Below the pieces are notes generated by a model that worked only from the letters and a program-made list of their open reading frames with translations, was not told where the DNA came from and ran no database searches. Shown here in pieces: positions 1 through 5,693 of a DNA stretch of 6,869 nt. The position numbers and the translations under genes are program-made. The stretch lies in assembly GCA_016217625.1 (NCBI GenBank), contig JACRHK010000132.1, forward strand, positions 1 through 6,869, given 5' to 3'. The first letter of the stretch is position 1, and each line of letters starts with the position of its first letter. Origin of the DNA: Nitrospirota bacterium. GTDB lineage: Bacteria > Nitrospirota > RBG-16-64-22 > JACRHK01.

Positions 1-233
1 AAGAAAGCATCGGACGGGGCCTCGGCCTGGCCGCGCGCGTCGGAACGGAGTTCGTCGCCGCGACGGCGGTGGGAGCGTTCCTCGGCTACCTCCTGGACCG
101 CTTCCTGGGGACCTGGCCCTGGCTGCTCATCCTCGGCATGTTCTTGGGATTGGCAGCCGGGATGCTGAACGTGTACCGCCTGGCTCAACGGACGAGCGAA
201 GAGGAACGGGAAGAGGAACAGAAGGAACCGTAG
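1..233 (+). CDS. AtpZ/AtpI-type F1Fo ATP synthase accessory protein, 3' part (5' end outside window)
   Basis: The reading frame is open from base 3 and ends at TAG 231-233, giving the last 76 residues; the start lies upstream of the window. It encodes a small two-helix membrane protein: hydrophobic segments at about residues 15-33 and 40-57 of the visible part are joined by the turn GYLLDRFLGTWPW, followed by a glycine-rich second helix (GMFLGLAAGML) and a very charged tail (EEEREEEQKEP). The turn and the glycine pattern are typical of the AtpZ/ATPase_gene1 family, encoded at the head of F-type operons and linked to Fo assembly, c-ring formation or Mg2+/Ca2+ supply. Its stop overlaps the atpB start by one base (TAGTG), so the two are probably translationally coupled. 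Family assignment rests on this motif and on position directly before atpB. AtpZ and AtpI are easily confused, so no symbol is given. Confidence 0.85.
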   Translation, partial: ESIGRGLGLAARVGTEFVAATAVGAFLGYLLDRFLGTWPWLLILGMFLGLAAGMLNVYRLAQRTSEEEREEEQKEP

Positions 234-961
234 TGGAAAGCCCGCTGCACGAATTCGAGCTCCACACGATTTGGTCGCTCCAGCTCTTCGGCCTGGACAT
301 CTCGATCAACAAGGCCGTGATCCTGATGTGGCTGGCCGTGGGAGGCGTTTTCTTCCTCTTCTACGCCGTCGCGCGGTCGCCGCGCCTCTTCCCCGGCAAG
401 TTCCAGGTCCTCGTGGAGGGCGCCGTGGAGTTCCTCCGGAAGATGGCCCGGGAGAACATCGGGGAGCGCTACGGCGACCGGTTCGTCCCGTTCCTCGCGA
501 CCCTGTTCTTTTTCATCCTGTTCATGAACCTCCTGGGGCTTATCCCGGGCTCGTACACCGTCACCAGCCAGATCTTCGTCACGGCGACGCTCGCCCTCAT
601 GACGTGGGGGCTCAGCCTCGTCGTGGGGTTCGCCGTCCACGGCCTGCGCTTCCTGAAGATCTTTTCCCCCGCCGGCACCCCCTGGTGGCTTACCCCGTTC
701 ATGATCCCCATTGAGGTCATCAGCCACTCGGCCCGGCCCCTCTCGTTGGCGCTCCGGCTGTTCGCCAACATGACGGCCGGCCACACCATCCTGGCCGTCC
801 TCTTCGGCCTGGCCCTGTCGCTGCAACTGGCGCTGGGGTGGCTCCCCTTCGGGTTCACGGTGGCGATCTACGGCCTGGAGTTCTTTGTCGCCTTCATTCA
901 GGCGTATATCTTTACGATCCTGGCGTCGGTCTACATCGGCGACGCCGTCCACTTACATTAG
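233..961 (+). CDS. atpB: F-type ATP synthase subunit a
   Basis: Encodes the 242-residue stator subunit that forms the two ion half-channels against the c-ring. The start is GTG 233, which overlaps the preceding stop and has AAGGA at 222-226 six bases upstream. Several hydrophobic helices are visible (about 25-47, 86-104, 112-136, 184-204, 208-234). The family signature RPLSLALRLFANMTAGH contains the essential arginine, Arg175 (E. coli Arg210), and Gln223 sits where E. coli has Gln252. E. coli Glu219 and His245 are represented here by His184 and Glu216, so this interacting pair is swapped, as in mitochondrial-type a subunits. The length is near the short end of the family (about 220-290), with a short N-terminal extension (MESPLHEFELHTIW) typical of bacterial a subunits. 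It lies between the atpZ-like gene and atpE, the usual Fo order. Identification is very secure. Confidence 0.98.
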   Translation: MESPLHEFELHTIWSLQLFGLDISINKAVILMWLAVGGVFFLFYAVARSPRLFPGKFQVLVEGAVEFLRKMARENIGERYGDRFVPFLATLFFFILFMNLLGLIPGSYTVTSQIFVTATLALMTWGLSLVVGFAVHGLRFLKIFSPAGTPWWLTPFMIPIEVISHSARPLSLALRLFANMTAGHTILAVLFGLALSLQLALGWLPFGFTVAIYGLEFFVAFIQAYIFTILASVYIGDAVHLH

Positions 962-968
962 AAGGAGG
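962..968 (+). promoter_or_regulatory. Strong ribosome binding site of atpE
   Basis: AAGGAGG begins immediately after the atpB stop and stands 7 bases before ATG 976. It fixes the atpE start: the frame is also open further upstream inside atpB (to at least 838), but only ATG 976 gives a c subunit of normal length. A strong site here fits the need to make many c copies per complex. Confidence 0.85.
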
Positions 969-975
969 AGGTCCA

Positions 976-1203
976 ATGGATGCAGGAGCAGCAGCGCTCA
1001 TCGGGATGGGCTTAGCCGCCGCCGGGTTCGCCGGCGCCGGGGTCGGCATCGGCCTGGTGTTCAGCAAGATGATCGAGGCGGTGGCCCGCCAGCCGGCCGC
1101 GGAGGCGAAGATTAGCAAGTATGTCTGGATCGGGTTCGCCCTGGTGGAGACCACGGCCCTCTACGGCCTCGTCGTGGCCTTCCTCATCATGGGGATGCGG
1201 TAA
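976..1203 (+). CDS. atpE: F-type ATP synthase subunit c (proteolipid)
   Basis: Encodes the 75-residue hairpin protein that oligomerises into the rotating c-ring. Helix 1 (about residues 5-32) carries the packing motif GAGVGIG at 20-26. The polar loop AVARQPAAE (35-43) is the conserved RQP contact to the central stalk. Helix 2 (about 49-72) carries the ion-binding carboxylate Glu58 in FALVETTALYGLV. At the position of Gln32 in the sodium-binding Ilyobacter-type c subunit there is Ile25, so the classical sodium ligand set is incomplete although Thr59, Thr60 and Tyr63 are present; proton coupling is the simpler reading. The length is normal for the family (70-90). It sits 14 bases after atpB and 15 before atpF. 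Identification is certain; ion specificity is inferred from residues only. Confidence 0.98.
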   Translation: MDAGAAALIGMGLAAAGFAGAGVGIGLVFSKMIEAVARQPAAEAKISKYVWIGFALVETTALYGLVVAFLIMGMR

Positions 1204-1218
1204 GAGGAACGGGGAGCC

Positions 1219-1725
1219 ATGCCGCAGTTCGATACCCACTTCCTGACGTCGCTGGTCTTCTGGTCGATCGTCTCGTTTGCGATCCTCCTGTTCCTGTTGT
1301 ATAAATTTGCCCTCCCGCCCATCCTCCAGACCCTGGAGGCGCGGGAGCGGCGGATCAGGGAAGACCTGGACAAGGCCGAGCGCCTCCGGCAGGAGGCCGA
1401 GCGGCATTTGGCCGAGGCCGAAGCCCGGCTGAAGCAGGCCCATGCCTCGGCCGAGGAGATCGTCCGCCTGGCCCACGAGCGGGGTGAGCGGACGGCCATG
1501 GAGCATCAGCGGCATATCCTGGAGCAGACGGAGAAGATGCTGGCGGAAGCCCGGGAGGGGATCGAGCGGGCGCGGAAGCGGGCCGTTCAGGAGATCCGCG
1601 CCCAGGCCGTCGAGATCTCGCTCCTGGCCGCCGAGAAGCTCCTGGAGCGCAACCTCCGCGACGAGGAGAACCTTCGCCTGGTCCGGGAGACGATCGACGC
1701 AGTGGTGGAAAGGGAAAAGCAGTAA
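1219..1725 (+). CDS. atpF: F-type ATP synthase subunit b
   Basis: Encodes the 168-residue peripheral-stalk subunit. One membrane helix at about residues 12-32 is followed by a long charged helix rich in Glu, Arg and Ala (about 40-150), expected to form the coiled coil that holds the F1 head through delta. The membrane-proximal sequence YKFALPPILQTLEARERRI matches the usual b-subunit pattern. The N-terminus MPQFDTHF resembles that of b' subunits in photosynthetic and alphaproteobacterial enzymes, so this could be a b/b' type protein; no second b gene is present in the window. The ATG has GAGG at 1204-1207 and a closer GGGGAG at 1211-1216. The stop TAA (1723-1725) lies inside the first unit of a heptad repeat array, and atpH does not follow, so the operon ends here. 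Confidence 0.95.
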   Translation: MPQFDTHFLTSLVFWSIVSFAILLFLLYKFALPPILQTLEARERRIREDLDKAERLRQEAERHLAEAEARLKQAHASAEEIVRLAHERGERTAMEHQRHILEQTEKMLAEAREGIERARKRAVQEIRAQAVEISLLAAEKLLERNLRDEENLRLVRETIDAVVEREKQ

Positions 1726-1800
1726 GAAGTGAAAAGTAAGGAGTGAAAAGTAATAAGAAGCACCTTTCTCACTTCTCCCTTCTCACTTTTCACTTTCTCT
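1722..1800. repeat. Inverted heptad repeat array I, at the convergent 3' ends of atpF and the AI-2E gene
   Basis: The left arm has five consecutive 7-base units at 1722-1756: GTAAGAA, GTGAAAA, GTAAGGA, GTGAAAA, GTAATAA. A 9-base centre follows (1757-1765, GAAGCACCT). The right arm has five units of opposite orientation at 1766-1800: TTCTCAC, TTCTCCC, TTCTCAC, TTTTCAC, TTTCTCT. The arms are mirror-symmetrical around base 1761, so every left unit faces a right unit in register; 1729-1735 and 1787-1793 pair perfectly and the others imperfectly, some through G-U pairs in RNA. The array includes the atpF stop in the first unit and the AI-2E stop (1783-1785) plus its last five codons in the right arm. 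Lying between convergent genes, it could act as a bidirectional terminator or transcript-end hairpin, although no clean T-run follows it. Function is inference; the repeat structure is directly visible. Confidence 0.85.
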
Positions 1801-2838
1801 ATACACCTCCACCAGTGTCAGGGCCACGGCGAGGAGCAGCGGTCCGGCCACGACCCCCAGCAGGCCGAAGAGGCGGATCCCGCCCAGAATACCGAAGAAG
1901 ATCAGCAGCGGGTGCAGCCGCGTCCGGCCGCTGATGAGGATCGGCCTTAACAGGTTGTCGGCCAACCCGATGACGAGGAACCCGTACCCGATCAGGATCC
2001 CCCCGCGCACGTAGAACCCCTCCAGGAGCAGGATCACGGCCGCGGGGAACCAGACGAGGGCCGTCCCTCCCAACGGCACGAACGACAGGACGGCCATCAC
2101 CGTCCCCCATAGGACCGGGGACGGCAGCCCCAGGACCCAGAACGCCAGCCCGCCCAGCGTCCCCTGGACCATCGCCACGACTAATCCCCCCAGGACCGTC
2201 GCCTCGATCACACCCTGGAGATGAGCAAAGACCGCTGCCTTCCGCTCGGCCGGCAGGGGGATGACGCCCTGGACCCACGCCGTCAACTGCTCCCCGTCGC
2301 GGAAGAGGAAGAAGAGGGTGATGAGCATGAGCACCGTCCCCAGCAGGTAGAGCGTGAAGTTCTTGAGCAGCGCCGTCCCCTGGCTGAGGAAATACCCCGA
2401 GGCGGCCTTCAACGGCTCCAGGACGAGGCTCTTGGCATCCATCGCCCCCAGGTCGATGTATTGTCCCACCTGCCGCCGCACGGCCAGGAGGAAGGGATGG
2501 TCCTGGAACCGGATGAGGAACTCGAAGCGGCCCATGCGGGCCTGCTCCTCCACCCAGCGGTAGGTGTCGAGGATCTCTTGGACCAGCGCGCCCAGCAGGA
2601 ACCCGACAGGCACGACGAGCAGCAGGGTGATGAGGAGCGTCGCCGCCAGCGACCCCCAGCCTCGCCGCCCTCCGAAGAGGCGGGTGATCCGGCGGTGGAG
2701 CGGCGCGGCGGCAATGGCCAGGGCCACGGCCCAGGCGAGCACGGCGAGGAACGGCTCCAACACCAGGTAGCTGAGATAGAAGACGAGGAGGGTGATGGCC
2801 AGAAGGAGAAGGGTGAAGAACTGGGCGTTGGCAATCAT
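1783..2838 (-). CDS. AI-2E family transporter (PF01594-type membrane protein)
   Basis: Encodes a 351-residue polytopic membrane protein, normal length for the AI-2E/PerM family. Hydrophobic segments are visible at about 7-45 (two helices), 63-87, 157-180, 205-235, 240-275, 278-295 and 309-342. A soluble stretch at about 90-155 separates the second and third blocks, as in family members. Diagnostic sequences are GLPSPVLWGTVMAVLSFVPL (237-256), DNLLRPILISGRTRLHPLL (294-312) and GGIRLFGLLGVVAGPLLLA (319-337). The family includes putative autoinducer-2 exporters and Na+/H+ antiporters, but substrates are unknown for most members, so no transport role is assigned. The start is taken as ATG 2838, two bases after the UPF0182 stop, with a weak GGTGA seven bases before it; GTG 2844, which overlaps that stop as GTGA, is an alternative adding two residues. 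It is the last gene of the minus-strand unit and its final codons lie in repeat array I. Confidence 0.93.
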   Translation of the reverse strand: MIANAQFFTLLLLAITLLVFYLSYLVLEPFLAVLAWAVALAIAAAPLHRRITRLFGGRRGWGSLAATLLITLLLVVPVGFLLGALVQEILDTYRWVEEQARMGRFEFLIRFQDHPFLLAVRRQVGQYIDLGAMDAKSLVLEPLKAASGYFLSQGTALLKNFTLYLLGTVLMLITLFFLFRDGEQLTAWVQGVIPLPAERKAAVFAHLQGVIEATVLGGLVVAMVQGTLGGLAFWVLGLPSPVLWGTVMAVLSFVPLGGTALVWFPAAVILLLEGFYVRGGILIGYGFLVIGLADNLLRPILISGRTRLHPLLIFFGILGGIRLFGLLGVVAGPLLLAVALTLVEVYRESEK

Positions 2839-2840
2839 TG

Positions 2841-5537
2841 TCACTTCACCCGGGCCATCTCCCGCAGCGTCTCCTCCAGCCGCCGCATCTCCTCCCCGTA
2901 GGCGGCCCAGTTCCCGTCCCGGACGGCCTTCTGCGCCCGCTGGTAGATCTCCTGGGCCTTTCGGGCCAAATCGGCCAGCCCCACAGCTTTTGGCGCAATG
3001 CCCGGCGCCTCGGCGATCTCCGGCTTCCGGACGGCCGCCCCCTCGCCGAAGATCCGGTCCAGGGCCGCCTCCAGGTTCTCCTCCATCGCCACCTGGTTGC
3101 CGTAGGCCACGATGACGCGGCGGAGCTCGGGGAGGGCGCCGGACGCCTCGGCCGCCAGGTAGAGCGGCTGGATATACAAGAGCGACTGCTCGATGGGGAT
3201 CACGAGCAGCGACCCCCGGATGACCTTCGACCCCCGCTGGCTCCACAGCGTGATCTGCTGGGAGATCTGGGCGTCCTGGTCAATTCGAGCGTCGATCTGC
3301 CGCGGGCCGAAGACCAGCTTCGCCTTGGGGAAGACGTAGGCGACGAGTTTTCCGTACTGATCACCGTCGGCCCGCGCCGCCAGCCAGGCCGACAGGTTGT
3401 CGCGCTTGGAAGGGGTGAACGGGAACAACAGGATGTACTCCTCCCGCTTCTCCCCCGGCAGGCGCATGATCGTGTAGTACGGCTCCATCTCCTGCTCCCC
3501 CTTCTTGGGGATCTGCCAGAGGTCCTCCTTGTTGTAAAAGGTCTGCGGGTTCTCCATGTGATAGAGCGCGTACAGTCTCGCCTGGAGCTGGAAGAGGTCG
3601 ATGGGGTAGCGGACGTGGGCCCGCAGCCCCTCCGGCATCTCCCCGAGCGGCTTGAAGAGGCCGGGGAAGATCTGCTGGTACGCCCGGATGACCGGGTCGG
3701 CGGGATCGCTCACGTAGAGGTCCACCGTCCCGTCGTAGGCGTCGATGAGGACCTTCACGGCGTTGCGGATGTAGTTCCCCATCCCGCGCGTAGCCTCCGA
3801 GTACGGGACCCGCCGGCTCAAGGTATAGGCGTCCAGGAACCAGACCAGACGCCCCTCCGGGGAGACGACCAGGTAAGGGTCGCGGTCGAAGCGGAGGAAG
3901 GGGGCGACCGTCTGCGCCCGCTCCATCACGTTCCGGTTGAAAAGCACCCGGCTCTCGGCCGTGATGTCCTGCGACAGGAGGATCTTAATCGTCCCGAACC
4001 GCGCGGCCAGGAGTCCTCTGCGGAAGGAGGACGCGACCGGGACCCCCCCCTTCCCCTGATAATGAGCGAACTTGTTCTCATCCCCGTAGGGGTAGTCGAA
4101 CTCCTGCGCCCGTGTGTTGACGAAGACGTAATCGTTGGCGATCTCCCCGTAGTAGACCTCGGGGCGCGCGACCTTCAGGCCGATGGAGGAGACCGGCGGG
4201 ATGTCCTTGAAGAAGAATTCCGGCAGCCCCTCCTTGGTGATTCGGCTCACCGGCCCCAGCGTCACGCCATAGCCGTGGGTGTAGGTGAGGTGCTCGTTGA
4301 TCCAGATCCGGCTGGGGAGGTTGCGGTAGTTGAGCTCCCGCGGGGAGAGCATCACCTGCCGGTACTCTCCGTTGATCACGTACCGGTCGTTGTCCACGTC
4401 CACGAAGTCGTAGTACGTTCGGATCTGCTGAAGCTGCCGGTACGTGGCCAGGAGCGGCTGGTGGTCCCAGAGGCGGACGTTCTTGATCGTGGCGTCGTTC
4501 CGGGCAATGTCCCTCTTCGTGAGGTTGTCGAGCGCGGGGAACTCCCGCTCCTCGATCTGCCCCAGGCCGTAACCGAACCGGGTCAGACGGATGTTGTGCT
4601 CCAGGAACGGCGACTCCAGGACGACCTCATTGGGCACCACGCGGAATCGCTGGAGGATCTCGGGGTAGATCGACCCCCCGCCCACACTGACAACGACCAG
4701 GAGCGCGACGGCGCCGGCGGGGAGCCGCCAGCTCCCGCCCCGCCACCCGAACCACAGGACGGCGGCAGCGGCCAGCAGGCTCACGAAGGCCGCCGCCCGC
4801 AGGAAGGGAATCCGCCCGTACAGATCGGCGTACCCCACGCCGAAGACGACGCCCCGCCGCTCGAAGAGGAGGTCGAAGGCATCCAGCCAGTACCCTCCGC
4901 CCTTGAGCGCGAGGAAGAGGGCCGCGAGAATAGCCAGGTGGAGGCGCGGACGCCGGTCGAGGAAGACCCCGCCGGGGCGCACCTGGAACCCCTCGTAGAA
5001 GAGGTAGAGGAGGCCGACCAGCAGGGCCGTCAGGAGCACGGAGGAGATGGCGATCCCCTGGAGGTATCCAATGAAGGGGAGCGTGAAGACGTAGAACCCG
5101 AGGTCGTGGCTGAAGATGGGGTCCGGCAGGCCGAACGGGACCGGGTTTCTAAAGAGGAGCCACTCGCGCCACTGCCCGGCCCCGCTCAGGCCCGAGACGC
5201 TCCCGAAGAAGAGGGCCGCCCCCAGGATGAGGTATTTCATGATGGGATGGAGCGCCTCCCGATTGGGGATCGTGAAGCGGTGGTCCTCCACCAGGCGGAG
5301 GTGTGGTTGGGCCCGGTAGCGGCTCGCCCAGAGGAGGTTCCCGTAGAAGAAGAGGAAGACGACCGCCCCCACGAGAAGGCCCAGGAGGATCTTCGCGAAG
5401 AGCATCGTCTCGAAGACGGCCTGATACCCGACCTCGCCGAACCAGAGCCAGTCGGTGTAGAGGCGGACGACCCCGCCCGAGAAGAGGAACAGGGCCAGGG
5501 CCAGACCCAGAACCAGATACCATCGCCATCGCTGCAT
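2841..5537 (-). CDS. UPF0182 family membrane protein (COG1615), function unknown
   Basis: Encodes 898 residues, within the family range (about 850-1000). The N-terminal third is a membrane domain with about seven hydrophobic segments (roughly 5-25, 45-67, 100-118, 155-182, 199-212, 246-264, 273-290). A large domain at about 291-830, probably outside the cytoplasm, follows, then a charged helical C-terminus (about 850-898). Family signatures include DPIFSHDLGFYVFTLPF (139-155), RQLQQIRTYYDFVDVDNDRY (367-386), WINEHLTYTHGYG (412-424), YPYGDENKFAHYQG (482-495), NRNVMERAQTVAPFLR (534-549), AWLAARADGDQYGKL (717-731) and LLVIPIEQSLLYIQPLYL (777-794). No enzymatic motif is recognised. ATG 5537 is preferred because GGAGG stands six bases before it; TTG 5552 in the same frame would add five residues but would put that site inside the gene. 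The gene follows a putative ion permease after 156 bases and is 2 bases from the AI-2E gene, with which it is very likely co-transcribed. Confidence 0.96.
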   Translation of the reverse strand: MQRWRWYLVLGLALALFLFSGGVVRLYTDWLWFGEVGYQAVFETMLFAKILLGLLVGAVVFLFFYGNLLWASRYRAQPHLRLVEDHRFTIPNREALHPIMKYLILGAALFFGSVSGLSGAGQWREWLLFRNPVPFGLPDPIFSHDLGFYVFTLPFIGYLQGIAISSVLLTALLVGLLYLFYEGFQVRPGGVFLDRRPRLHLAILAALFLALKGGGYWLDAFDLLFERRGVVFGVGYADLYGRIPFLRAAAFVSLLAAAAVLWFGWRGGSWRLPAGAVALLVVVSVGGGSIYPEILQRFRVVPNEVVLESPFLEHNIRLTRFGYGLGQIEEREFPALDNLTKRDIARNDATIKNVRLWDHQPLLATYRQLQQIRTYYDFVDVDNDRYVINGEYRQVMLSPRELNYRNLPSRIWINEHLTYTHGYGVTLGPVSRITKEGLPEFFFKDIPPVSSIGLKVARPEVYYGEIANDYVFVNTRAQEFDYPYGDENKFAHYQGKGGVPVASSFRRGLLAARFGTIKILLSQDITAESRVLFNRNVMERAQTVAPFLRFDRDPYLVVSPEGRLVWFLDAYTLSRRVPYSEATRGMGNYIRNAVKVLIDAYDGTVDLYVSDPADPVIRAYQQIFPGLFKPLGEMPEGLRAHVRYPIDLFQLQARLYALYHMENPQTFYNKEDLWQIPKKGEQEMEPYYTIMRLPGEKREEYILLFPFTPSKRDNLSAWLAARADGDQYGKLVAYVFPKAKLVFGPRQIDARIDQDAQISQQITLWSQRGSKVIRGSLLVIPIEQSLLYIQPLYLAAEASGALPELRRVIVAYGNQVAMEENLEAALDRIFGEGAAVRKPEIAEAPGIAPKAVGLADLARKAQEIYQRAQKAVRDGNWAAYGEEMRRLEETLREMARVK

Positions 5538-5543
5538 CGCAAA

Positions 5544-5548
5544 CCTCC
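5544..5548 (-). promoter_or_regulatory. Ribosome binding site that decides the UPF0182 start
   Basis: On the minus strand this is GGAGG, six bases before ATG 5537. It favours that start over the in-frame TTG at 5552, which has no comparable site upstream. Confidence 0.8.
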
Positions 5549-5555
5549 GCAAGAT

Positions 5556-5584
5556 ATTCTATCGCTTCACGTCACACGTTTCAC
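5556..5584 (-). promoter_or_regulatory. Possible sigma-70-type promoter of UPF0182 partly inside the heptad array
   Basis: On the minus strand TAGAAT (5561-5556) matches five of six bases of a -10 box. Exactly 17 bases upstream stands GTGAAA (5584-5579), matching four of six of TTGACA. The -35 candidate lies in a repeat unit and reads as CGTGAAA. Transcription would start near 5549, leaving a leader of only about 12 bases with the ribosome site at its very 5' end, which is tight. The match could be chance in an AT-richer gap, so confidence is low. Confidence 0.25.
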
Positions 5585-5675
5585 GTCGCACGATCCGCGT
5601 TGCACGTCGCACGTTTCACGTCTCACGTTTGAGATCTTAACGTGCAACGTGCAGCGTGTAACGTGTCACGCGCAA
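5565..5675. repeat. Inverted heptad repeat array II, between the permease and UPF0182 genes
   Basis: The left arm has nine unbroken 7-base units of NNNCACG at 5565-5627: CTTCACG, TCACACG, TTTCACG, TCGCACG, ATCCGCG, TTGCACG, TCGCACG, TTTCACG, TCTCACG. The centre TTTGAGATCTTAA (5628-5640) contains the palindrome AGATCT. The right arm has five units of CGTGNNN at 5641-5675: CGTGCAA, CGTGCAG, CGTGTAA, CGTGTCA, CGCGCAA. Mirroring around base 5634, units 9 to 5 of the left arm face units 1 to 5 of the right arm in exact register, and all 20 core bases of the five facing units pair. TT/AA (5628-5629 with 5639-5640) closes a 9-base loop. The deviant CGCG cores (5596-5599 and 5669-5672) face each other. 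A run of six T (5680-5685) follows on the plus strand. No coding is seen here; the array fills most of the 156-base gap. Confidence 0.9.
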
Positions 5676-5693
5676 CAGGTTTTTTATGACCCC

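Noticed and set aside
185..952. A 255-codon minus-strand frame opposite atpB
   Set aside because: It lies antisense to a certain gene, has extreme charged composition (many DGE, RRD and EEE runs), and has no credible start region.
838..975. Upstream extension of the atpE frame into atpB
   Set aside because: It would add 46 Arg/Gly-rich residues not found in c subunits; the strong ribosome site at 962-968 supports ATG 976.
1726..1800. Canonical intrinsic terminator
   Set aside because: The hairpin is AT-rich and imperfect and not followed by a run of T on either strand, so it was reported as a repeat with possible terminator role only.
1801..2838. Assigning autoinducer-2 export to the AI-2E-family protein
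   Set aside because: The family name comes from one member; others move ions or are uncharacterised, and no quorum-sensing genes are nearby.
2221..2901. A 226-codon plus-strand frame opposite the AI-2E gene
   Set aside because: Highly charged shadow product with no hydrophobic core or motif; the opposite strand encodes a typical membrane protein.
2839..3246. Upstream extension of the AI-2E frame into UPF0182
   Set aside because: The added 136 residues are low-complexity Gly/Arg/Pro/Ala and read from another frame of a well-conserved gene. The hydrophobic family N-terminus starts at ATG 2838.
5565..5675. CRISPR array
   Set aside because: The repeat unit is only 7 bases with no unique spacers of 25-45 bases, and no cas genes are in the window.
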